Shown here in pieces: positions 10,305 through 20,869 of a DNA stretch of 64,000 nucleotides. A program made the position numbers and the translations under genes. This DNA is from Trichosporon coremiiforme (taxonomy: Eukaryota; Basidiomycota; Tremellomycetes; Trichosporonales; Trichosporonaceae). The notes under the pieces were generated by a model. That model was not told where the DNA came from, ran no database searches, and was given only the letters and a program-made list of their open reading frames with translations. How positions within the stretch are numbered: position 1 is the first letter of the stretch; every line of letters begins with the position of its first letter. Location: the NCBI GenBank assembly GCA_039545355.1, contig BCJJ01000014.1, forward strand, positions 1 through 64,000, in the 5' to 3' direction.

Positions 10305-13300
10305 TTAGGCCGAGACGAGCTTCGCCTTGCCCTTGTTCAGCGTCGGTTCGCCGGGGAGCACACTCGTCGGCGCCTCATCAATGCCGGGGCTCAGCTCGTC
10401 ATCGGCGAGTACGGCCATCTCGCACGCAACGTGCACGCTTCCGTCGTGCGTGACCTTGATTTCGCCGGGCATGGCGCTGAGTTCGAGCTTGCAGATGGCG
10501 CAGGTGTACTTGGCGGCCCAGCCCTTGCGGCTCCTCCTGACCTGCTCGGCGAGGAGGTCGAAGCCGTCCGCCTCGATGAGGCGGGTAGTGAGTTCGAGCG
10601 CCTCGGCGTTGTTCTTGAAAGAGTCGAGCATGCCAGTCAGAATCGCTCTGAACTCGGCATACACGGGTGCCGTGTGCGAGGGCGAGTCGTCTGCTGAGCT
10701 CTCCACGAGGCGCTTGAACAGACGTGCAAAGCTGATGTCGGCGTTACTGCTCAGGAGCGCTTGCAGCGTGTCCTGCACGAGGGTTCGGAGTGTGTCGAGC
10801 GACTCGGTGCCGAGCGGCGCTTGGCGCACACTTTCGTTCAGCGCTGTCACGTTGTGAAGCAGATTCGTGATCGAGTGCAACACGCCGAACCACATGTCCT
10901 CGACGCCGCTGTCTGTGGAGTGCTCCGTGCACAGCCTGATTGCCATGGAGGTCACGCCGCGCAGCTGGCCGAGCGCGACGTGCACCTCGCCCTCGTCCAG
11001 ACCCGAAAGACCCATGGCGAGGTCACTGCCGTGGCGGGTCAGGACGGACGAGATCGTGTCGAACACCTCCTTTCGGCGTCCGGCACGGTCGAGAGCCCAC
11101 AGTTGCGCCTCGGGCAGGCCAGCCTCTTCGGCCTGCTCGGCGAGGTCGGTCAGATCGAAGAAGTCCTTGCCGCGCGCGTCAAGGAAGGGCACGACCGCAC
11201 TCTGGTCGTGCTGCGCCAGGAGCGTGATGTATTTGTGCCGCGCGAGGAGGCCGAGATGCGTCGAAACTGTCTTCTCCGTCGGAGCACGGGCGGCGTCGTC
11301 GACGATGGCGCTATCGCTGTCCTCATCGGCGCTCGGGTCGAGCAAGCAGCGAAGGTAGGCGGCCTGCTTATGCTGGGCCTCCTCGAGCTCCGCGATCGCT
11401 GCATCGTGGAGCTTGGGAAGGCAGCGGTCGAGGAAGTACGCTGTCTGCCGCACGCTAAGGTCAAACAACGCGGGCAGCGCCACCTCCACGGCGTGTGCGA
11501 CCTCGGACGCACCGTTGGGCGTCCGAGCCTCGGAGACAATCTCCTCGAGGGAGTCAAAGACCGCGTCGTCCGTCTCCGGGTCCTTGAGCAGGGTCTCGAT
11601 GAGAGCGCCCCACTTCCTGTCTCGCCTGTACGCGGCGCGCAGGATGCGGAAGAAGCCCGCCTCCTCGAAGCGGGCGAGCATCTCGTCGCCATCGTGCGGT
11701 GTGTACGCGGACAGGAGGTACTCGGCAGCGAGCTGGCGGTCTTCGCGACTGCTCTGGTCCGGATCCGCCGCCAGCGAGACGAGAATGCGGTGGCTGGTGT
11801 CGGGGGGGATGAAGATGAACTGGGGATACTTGGGGAGATTACGCGCCACGAAGATGTGCAGGAGAGTGACGTCCGAGCTGTGGAAGCTCTCCATGACATC
11901 GAGCATGAGGTTGATGATGCTTTGGCGGTTGATGGCGTGCGCGGGGTCATTGAGGTATGAGTCCTCGAAAGCAATATCCATCGCGTGCAGGAACGCTTCA
12001 GTGTCGAAGCGGAGCAGCAAGCGGAGGTAGGGATAGGTCGGCTCATCGGCGTCGGTGAGCACCATGTCTCCAGATCCGGCCGGCCAATCAACAATGTGGT
12101 CTGAGAAGATCATGGTGTACGCCTCCGATTTGGCTCGTGTTGCCTGCGGCTCGCGCATCGTTTCGCCGGACGGGTACCACAACCCGCTGAGGACGTGGGT
12201 GACGTAGCCGTATAGCTTGTAGGCGTCCGGCGCGAAACGCTCCTCGTCGTTCTCGTCAGCCGCGTCGTCGCCGACCAGACTGGGGCGATCGCGGCGGTAG
12301 CGCTGCACGTCGCACAACACACGGATAAGTTTGACGATAGGCGCAACGTAGTCGCCCATGGCGCGGGTGTAGACGTAAATGAGGGCGTCCCACAATCCAC
12401 GCTTCTCGCATAGCGTAACCGCCTGGTTGATATCCAGACACTGCGGCTCGATGTGCCAGATGACGGCTTCAGCTTCGGCGTACTCACTGCGGTCCTCGTG
12501 CATCGTAATCAGAGCCTTGGTCACCTCTGGAGGTACCTCTGGGATGCGGCCATCGAAGATGTACGTCTCGAGCTTGCTGAGGAAGATGCCCTGGATACCA
12601 GTATTCGAGTAGTGCTCGAACGCAGACTCGAAGAGGAATTCGGTGTCATCCATAGCAATGCAAGCGTCGATGCAGGCGGTGGCGAGACCCTCAAATAGCG
12701 ACGTGAGGTCGACACCACGTCCATCGGCGCTGAAGTGCGTGTCGTCCTTCATCCTGTCCTCGCTGAAAGCCCACTCCAACGACGCCCGCATCAGCTCGCG
12801 GATACGGGTGCCAACAACCTCGTGGCGCTCAAGAGGGTGCTCTGGGAGGCCGATCGTGTTGCCAGGCGCTCGGCCCTCGTAGTAGGCCAATGCGAGGTTG
12901 ATGGCCGCCAGGAAGTCACCGCGGTGCACGTTGGCGAGCACACGGTCGTTCCAGTACTGCAGCGTTCCGACCTGCACATTGGCCTTCGTAAGCAGGAACA
13001 GCTTCGATCGGTACGTTCTCGCAGAGCTGGCGATGCTGGCCGGCACAGCCTCAATGTTAGCCCTGCGCAGGCTAAGGCCAGCGAAGAAATCTTGCGAAGT
13101 AAGAAGCCTCGTCTGGAGGGGCGTCCGCTCCACCAACGACATCAACCTCACGTTGAGGAGAAGCAAGTCATGGTGGGTAATGATCAGCATGTGATCCGAG
13201 TCGAACCAGTGAAGCGAGAGAATCGGGTGCGGCGCTTCCCACCTCCGACCTTCCACGAACTCTGGCGTCCTGATTTCGCGCGTCTTCGACTCGGGTTTCT

Positions 13301-15463
13301 TCGAATCCGGTTCCTTCGTGACAGCGACGCGTACGCGCAAGAAGCGCAGGGACTTGCCCCACGAATACGCAAGCACTGGATCAGAGGGCTGGTGCGTCGC
13401 ATCCCCTGGAGTGACCTCGCCCGCTCTCAGCCATGTCGCACAGCCAGTAAAGCCACCGAACGGTCCGCCAGTGATCCCCCGCATTTTTCGGTGCCAGGTC
13501 TTGGCCGACGGCTTCATTCCAACAACGACGAGTTTCACAGGCGTCAGAAGCGCTGAGAGATGGAACTCGTCGGTAGGGTGAGAGCCGGTTCCAAGCGGTA
13601 AGGGAAGCGTGGCGAACAACGTCGTGTGCCTCTTGGTTTGCGAACGAATCGAGCTAGGGGCCGACAGTGCGTCAGCTCCGGGAGACAACGGCGGCTCAGC
13701 GTCCACTTCGGGATACGACCCGAGCATTCGGACCGCGTCGTTGCTGTCGACACCCATGACTCTTCCGAGGCTGAACCAGAAAGCACGACCGTCCTCATCA
13801 CCAGTCACGATAGACGTGTGGCGTTTGCCGACGAAGCCGATGTGCAGAATGCGGCTGCCCTGCAAATGTCCTTCCTTCCTGCCTGACATAACCTGCTTCA
13901 GGGTGAGGGCAAGCTGAGTCCGGGCAGGTTTCGTCGGATGAGCCAGGTCGTAGAGGTAAATATTGCCATTAGCGTGACCAACGCCAATGAACGTCTGATC
14001 CGGACAGATGGTAACGGCTGTAACGGGTCCCGAGTTGGAAGCTAGTCATTAGCAAGACCAGCCCGATAGCAAAGAATGAAGACCCGGCTCACCGATGAGG
14101 TCGTTGCCGAGAACACACCGAACCTCCTGGGAGAAGTTGTACACTACGACCCAGCCTTGATCAGTTCCGGCAGCGACCATGCCGTTGATGTCCAGGACTG
14201 TGGGGCGACCGAAGCCAGTGTCGGTTGTGTCCTGAGACTGTGTGCTGCTGCGCGATAATCCCAGCAGACTACTTCCTCTTCTAGAGGGAGCCGGAGGCGT
14301 GATCGACGGTGTCGGAGTAGACGTTCCGTCCTTGTTACGGTTGAAGAGATGTGTGGAGAGGTTACGCAACGGATGGAACGTGAACGCCGGACTTTGCAGA
14401 GATTCCTCGTCCATTTCGTTCTCCTCTCGGTGGGGAGCAAGAGCCTTGGAGGGCCCTGGTCCTGCCAAGGAAGCGGTCGAGAAACTGTTGGATCGGGACA
14501 ACGACAGCTGGGAGAAGTGCGATGCAATGCGCGGCTGTTGGGGAACTCCCGACATGTTCGTCGATCCAGATCCGGCACGATTGTGCTGGTGTGATCGTAG
14601 TCGGGATACCGATGGATCTGCCTGTCAGCGCGCTGCTCTTCCCAACAAGCTTACGAATGTATGATCGCGATGCTGGGCTAGCTCGGACCGGCGCACGATC
14701 AACCGAGACTGGCGTCCCAGAAGGCGTCGTCTGGGAATCAGTTTCCTGTCGTCAGCGGCGCGAACAAGCTACAACTCACCCTTGAAGCATGCCGCCCGAA
14801 CTCTTCTTCGCCTTTCGTACTGTCATCGCTGTCTCGCAGGACAGAGCGCACCGCTGAATCATAGCCATGGCCGAGGGCTTGATACTCGCTCCACCCCGTT
14901 TCGGAGTCGGTCGTTCCGTGCATGACAGAGTCTCTTCTTGGTCTTGTCGGCGTTTGCGGAGGTGTATCGTGCTGCGCCAGTACCTGCTCCAGACGCTTCG
15001 AGTATTCGGCAGCGTCCGCGTCGTGCTGCTCCTCCGGCGTTCCTTGCGTTTGGTCGTTATGCGAGGCCGCTGTTCGCAGCCAAGGACTTTCAGAGGGGTT
15101 ACGTGTCGGCGATATCAGGTCAGGACTAGGTCTTCGCCAGTAATCGCTCGGACCGGATTCCGGGTCGTCCTCGTTGAAAGGCTGATCGCTGAGCTCTCGC
15201 CAGAGTGGTGGAAGACGCTGGGCTGTTGATGCACCGCTGGTGGATTCGTACCGAACAAAAGGCGACCATGGTTGCGGGGCGGGGTTGGCGCCTGGTTGGG
15301 TAGCGGGGGCGGTCCGCGCTGGAGGGAGCTTGAGCTCCTTGCCGCTCAGGTCGTCGTCGGACATGAGCCCGTGCAGCGCAGAGGCTGGCGACGTGTCGGA
15401 TCTAACGCGGAGACTGTCGCCTGATGTCGGGCGCGATGGAGGGGTCGAGGGGGGTATGGACAT
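10305..15463 (-). CDS. VPS8: Vps8-like CORVET subunit
   Basis: Exons (minus) 14780-15463, 14655-14745, 14093-14617 and 10305-14041 give 1678 aa. Intron lengths are 34, 37 and 51 nt. Residues 1-400 are mostly disordered and Ser/Pro-rich. A WD40-type propeller begins near residue 400 (P-T-V-L-D-I-N-G-M-V-A-A-G-T-D-Q-G) and contains the diagnostic G-S-R-I-L-H-I-G-F-V-G-K-R-H-T block. A long alpha-solenoid with clathrin-repeat character follows. The C-terminus has only half of a RING-like set (C-A-I-C-K-L, then H-V-A-C), about 65 residues from the end. Vps8 is the Rab5/Vps21-binding subunit of CORVET, which tethers early endosomes. A canonical RING-H2 would need further Cys/His pairs that are absent here. 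Its promoter (15464-15980) is shared with the Rho exchange factor. Confidence 0.88.
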
Positions 15464-15980
15464 GGTGGGTAGTGATTAGGAGGAGGGCATGTTGTTGAGA
15501 GGGAAGGGAGGAGGGAGCTTGGATTGAGAAATAGCGGACAGCGATGGAGGATGGATCGAGAGAAACCCATGATGCGTCGATTTAGCGTTGTTCGGCCGCC
15601 GCATGCCGCATTGCCGGAATCTACATGACGCACCTAAACCCAAATACAAACCGTGGGTATTCGCCGCCCTTGACCTGTGGGACTGCATGTCAGTCTGATA
15701 CCAGGTGTTTGTCGCGTGGGAATTTGACAGGAATGTCAGTGTCACAGCGCGTATGACTTTGACTTCTGGGCCCTGGCGACCGTTGCGGTGGAGGAATACT
15801 GTGGAGACGGGACCCTGGAGCATTCATCCAAAAACGAGCCAAACAAAGCATCCACCCACCGACGGCTTTCACACGAGTGTGTCTATTTACTTTATCCCCT
15901 TTCCTGCGTTCCTCATCTTGTCTCTTGTCATCGTCTAGCTAGTTACCCCACCATCACCGACAACTCCATCCTAGCCTACC
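15464..15980. promoter_or_regulatory. Divergent promoter between VPS8 and the RhoGEF gene
   Basis: 517 bases between two divergent start codons. The half nearest the RhoGEF is pyrimidine-rich, as for leaders elsewhere in the window. No strong palindrome or TATA box was seen. Confidence 0.4.
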
Positions 15981-18900
15981 ATGGCTCCCATTGGGAACTC
16001 TCCCTTCAGGCCTAGAAGCCGATCAGGCCACGCCAACCGATCTCCGTCTCCACCCCCTCTTCCGCCAAAGTCCAACGCTGCCGATGCTGCCCCCTCCACC
16101 GGCTCGGCCACCATGATTCCAGGAAGGGCTTCACGGAGAGCTTTCCTCTGCGACCTCATCATCGACTCGGATGCCACTGGTCAGCATGCCAATGCGATGC
16201 TCTCCCAATTGGGGCAGCCTCTCGAGCGGCCAAACTGCCTGCCTCGAGCAGCTGAGCTCCCTCAGCCCCAGAACTCGTATGCCGAGGACATCATGGCCAT
16301 GTCGGCGGCCGGATGGTCTGCCTCGAAGCAAGAGGAGATGGACCGTCGCCTGCAGTCCCTTATGGAGGAGCTCGTTCGCACCGAGAACAGTTATGTCTCG
16401 CGAATCCTCGCCTTGCAAAAAGTGAGTCATTGTTGTTGTTGTCTACGACATGTCTAACTTTACAGAACTACTCGAAGCCTCTGATGAACTTCTCACGGGA
16501 TTCGCAGACAAGAATCATAAAGACGTACGAGGTTCGACGGCTGTTCAGCAATGTTGATGCTGTCGTGCCGGCGGCGCTGGCGTTCCAGGAGGACCTACAG
16601 AAGATGTGGGCTGAGGGCCGTGCTGCTGAAACTATTGGCGACTTGTGCCTTGACCATGTATGTCCAACTACGACGCAAACAAACCCGCTGACAATCCCCA
16701 GCTCAAGGCGCGAAAGACCATGGACCCCTACCGCACCTACATTTCCAACCAGGACGAGGCGCAGAAGGCCTTTCAGGAGCTCTACAAGAAAGACGAGTTC
16801 AGGAACTATGTCGATGTGCGTCTCTTCGACCATGACACCGTGCGAAGCTGACTCGCCCCAGAGGACAAAGTACCACACGACCGGAATAGGCAACATCGGA
16901 CTTCGGGAACTCCTGATGGAGCCCGTGCAGCGCATCCCCCGGTACACTCTGCTGTGGCAATGTACGTCATGAAGTAATGCTCAGCTGACAACACAGCGAT
17001 GGTGAAGTGCATGTCGCCCATGTCGACGCAGCGAGCGAAGCTGGTTGAAGCCATCGAGATCGCCTCTCGGATAGCACGATGCGACCCCGACGAGCAGACG
17101 CTCCGGGCGACGGTGCAGTACTGCTTGTCCCGCAACATTGACGGATTCCCCGCCAACATGTTCAGCAACAACCGCGACTACATCGACTCCATCGATGTTG
17201 AAGAGTCTATGGGTGACCTGTATGGCTCTCGAGGACGGCACGGGCACATGCACGCCTCCTCGGTGTCATCGTTGGGCAGCCTTGCATCCCCTGTCAAGGA
17301 GTCATCGTCTGGAGGACCTCCCCCTCTGCACTGCACGTTGTTCCTGTTCGACGACAAGCTGCTCATCGCCAAGCGCCAGTCCACAAGCGTCAATGGTCGG
17401 AAGGTGACAGGACTCGATGACGTGTCCAAGCTTGTGCGAACAGGAGGCGGCGTCGCAGTGAAGGAGAAGGACGGCGCCAAGAATTGGAAGCTGAGCTACC
17501 GCGGGACAGTCAATATCCTGGACGTTATCGCAGTCGACCTTGGGGACGGCGACTTCCAGCTCTTCCTGGAGAAGCCGCCCATGGACCAGAGTGACCGATG
17601 GAGTGGTCGGCCTCTGCGGACCTACAGCGCCGTGAACCCTCCGACGCCTATCGGTCTCGACCCTGCGACTGCGCGAAGCGACAAGCTGCGGTTCGTTCAG
17701 AACCTCTGGGCGCTGCAAGCTATGGCGCGCACCAAGGTGCTTCCCTCGCAACTTAAGGAAGTTCCGCGAGTGTTGACAGCATACAACGATGTTCCCCTCG
17801 ACAGCGAGCACATGCGCGTCAAGCTGTATTGGAACTTGTGGTCTCGCAAGGGCTGGGAGACGGAACACACCAAGGCCAAGGTGGCCATGCAGGTCTCGGA
17901 CGAGAACGAGGAGAGGTCTCTGAGTGACTTGACGTGTCTCGAGCCTCCCAACCTCGTCTTCCGTCTTGTCGCGATCGAGGGCGACCTTGTTCGCATCGCC
18001 TACTCTGGTCCAAACACCATGCTCCAGAATACCGTCTGCCACTTGGAGGACATTAACACGCGTTTGGTCAGCATCATCTCGGACCAGGGTTGCTTGAAGT
18101 TCGACACCAGCAACATTGTTCAACCCCATCTGCTGAGCACCCCCGGCAAGCGTGCTTCACGACTCAACTTCCTGACGGGAACGGCGAGCTCGCGCAGCAA
18201 CTTTGGTGGATCCAGCTACGGCTCCTCGATCAACAGTCACATCTCGACGAACGAAGCCAAGTCCATCTCATCTGCTGGTCGTTCACCCCTGTCGCCCAGG
18301 TCACCCAGGTCTCCAACAACCCCGCAAGGCAAGGCAAGCGGTGCTATCGACATCCCTCCGCCGCCTGTGCGGGAAGAGGAGGAGGAGCCGGCCCTCGGCA
18401 GCGCGTTCCAAATGCAGCCCCCGCAGCCTCACACCCCAGGTCAGATTCCTTCGCCTGGCTCAAGAATCTCGCGTGTACAGATGATGAGGGAGCAGATCGA
18501 GCTGCGCCAGCACAACAACCACGAGTCACCGTCTACGCCTCCGAAAGATTTGCCCATTAGAAACGGGCGGTCACCGGTTCGATCAGGCATTGCCACCTTC
18601 GCTCAGTCCATAGCAGGCAACGAGTCTAGGGTACTCTCGCCCTCGCCATCGAAGCCCAGGAGGGTGGACGAGCCTCTTGTGTTCCACACTGCGGCGTCGA
18701 ACTTCAAAAGGACGGACACACTGCTCTCCCGCACCAATACGATGTCCCCCCGCGGACCAAGACGCAACCCCTCCGTCCGTAAGAAGGCAGAGGAGCAGCG
18801 CCCGCCGAGCCGTGGCACCTGCAGCCGATCAGCATCGCCCACGAAGATCCCCTCACCAAGCCGCGTCCTGTCGCCTGGCCCGGCGAGCAACATTCCGTCG

Positions 18901-20631
18901 CCGAGCCGGGTGCTTTCCCCTGGTCTGGTGTCCAACATTCCCTCGCCGAGTCGCGTCCTGTCGCCTCCGCTTGGAGCGAATCTATCGCCGAGCCGAGTCT
19001 TGTCGCCGGGTCCTCCGAGCCGAGCTCTCTCCCCCAACCTCCCGAGACCGCCCAGCCGCACCATGTCTGCTGGTCTTATGAACGCCGGCCTCATGTCTCC
19101 CCAGGCACGCTCGCCTGGTCTTGCCTCCCCGGCCCGCTCCCCGGCTCGATCCGTTTCGCCGGCGGATGGCATGCGCACTCCCACTAAGACTGGGTACATC
19201 CCGCCATTACCGCCACCCACGCCGACGGTTGAGGAGGAGATTCTGCTCGACAAGGAGCCCGTGGTCGCTTCGCCTGTCATGTCGCCTATGCGGGAACAGT
19301 CACCTGCCCCTCCGCTGTCTCGCCCGATGTCGCCCCACGGACGAGCCCTCCCTCAGCCGCCAGGACCAGCAGGCAACGCGATGAACTTCAACCTGAACTC
19401 GATCCCGCTCGGCACCTCGCCTATGCGTCTCCCGGTCCTCGGCGCCGATGGCGTGCTCGTGCCTCCGCAGGCCTCCGCGTCCGCCCTTTCGCGGTCGCCG
19501 GTCCCGAGCGCAGTCTGCACAACCGGCCACAGCTTGAACGTCCCGAGCCCACAGCCGAGCCGGCAGCCGAGCCCTCAGCCCTCACCAAAGGCAAGCCCAC
19601 GCCAGCCTCCGCGCCAGGTCACGGACGAGAACTCGCCATCAGGCTTTGCGGACGAGTCGCCGGTGCTCTCGACAAAGCGCCATCACAAGGCCGAGTACAG
19701 CAGCCCTCGCAAGCGTGTCCCGAGCGACACGATGCGCGTGGCCAGCAATGGGTCAGAGAAGTACGGCAGCCTGGGACTAGGCAAGGGCCCTCGTCCGCGG
19801 AACACGACGCCGAAGGGCCGCAAGACCAGTGGCACGTTGACACCCTCGCGCCGCGTCAGTGCGATGAGCAACATTAGCGCCGTGGCGGGGACGGGGGCAC
19901 GCAGCGTCAGCGCCAAGTCTGACGCAACGATGCAGACGACCGACCTCGACGATGTCGTTATGAGCGACCACGCCGACCTCCCGTCTGCGGCGGACAGTGC
20001 GCGACAGCGTATCGCCGATGCGCGCAAACTGGCCCGAAGGATGAGGCAGGACACGGGGCATGTGCGGAAACACACGGCTATGCGGGCGGGCGTGCTCCGC
20101 TCTCCGCGTGTGCGCGGGCTCGTGGAGGGTGCCGACGAGCTGGACGACGTGACCCGTGCCCTGGCGCATAGTAGCGATAAGCTCGAATCGACGCTCGTCT
20201 CGGCGCTCGCCGACGCCGAACGCGTACGCATGCTCGTCCGATCCTACGACGCACAGGCGACCCGCACCGCCAGCCTCGAGTCCGCTCTCGAGGAAGCACG
20301 GGAACGCACGTCCCACCTCGAAGCGCGCATCGAGCACGGCAAGGAGGCGCACGAGCTGCTCCGCGCCCAACTGGCCGCGAAGGAACTCGAGGTCGAGGAG
20401 ATGTACAATGCCTTCAACGCCGAGTTGGACGGCATGTACAATGATGCGACGCTCGAGCTGCTGCCCCAGACGGAGGCTATGCGCGCCGACTTGCAGCAGA
20501 CCAAGACGAGACGAAACGCGCTCGAGGTCGAGAACTCTAAGCTCAGGCTGGAGAGGGAGGAGATGGAGATGCGGATGAGGCAGATGGCGGAGATTCTGGC
20601 ACGGAATGGGCTCACGCTAGGCTATGACTAG
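15981..20631 (+). CDS. Rho guanine-nucleotide exchange factor (DH-PH) with coiled-coil tail
   Basis: Exons 15981-16421, 16466-16657, 16702-16815, 16862-16961 and 16997-20631 give 1493 aa. The first four introns (35-46 nt) interrupt the catalytic domain. The DH domain spans about residues 115-345: E-E-L-V-R-T-E-N-S-Y at its start, and the hallmark helix L-L-M-E-P-V-Q-R-I-P-R-Y-T-L-L-W-Q. A PH-like domain follows (about 390-500, with L-F-L-F-D-D-K-L-L-I-A-K). Then comes a long Pro/Ser-rich region with tandem S-P-S-R-V-L-S-P units (18847-19030) and a C-terminal coiled coil (about 1280-1480). DH-PH proteins load GTP on Rho/Cdc42 GTPases and so steer polarity, septation and wall growth. The tail could support dimerisation or cortical anchoring. 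The layout recalls Bud3-type or Gef-type factors, but I cannot assign an orthologue. Confidence 0.82.
18847..19030 (+). repeat. Coding tandem repeat, 15-residue units with S-P-S-R-V-L-S-P core
   Basis: Three 45-bp units start at 18847, 18892 and 18937, followed by shorter copies from 18982. Each encodes a Cdk-type S-P-x-R site and a second S-P pair. Synonymous differences between copies show the array is not a recent duplication. Confidence 0.8.
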
Positions 20632-20869
20632 TGCCTCGGCTTGGACTTCGTTTTGGGATCTTCGGTACACCTACTCCGCCACACACTTTAAGACACGCAA
20701 AACTACCATAGGACAATTGACTTGCTTGCTTTCCCCATTTTCTTGTAACTCTCGAATGATTCATGTGACATGATTAGTGTAACACATTTGCAAACTGACA
20801 ATGCCGTGGGATAGGTCTACGAGTACAAGAATGCATAATGTATAAGTACTACTCTACACCCCTAGATCC

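Noticed and set aside
10761..11960. 399-aa plus-strand frame opposite VPS8
   Set aside because: Antisense shadow of a GC-rich coding exon; the minus-strand protein has clear Vps8 sequence.
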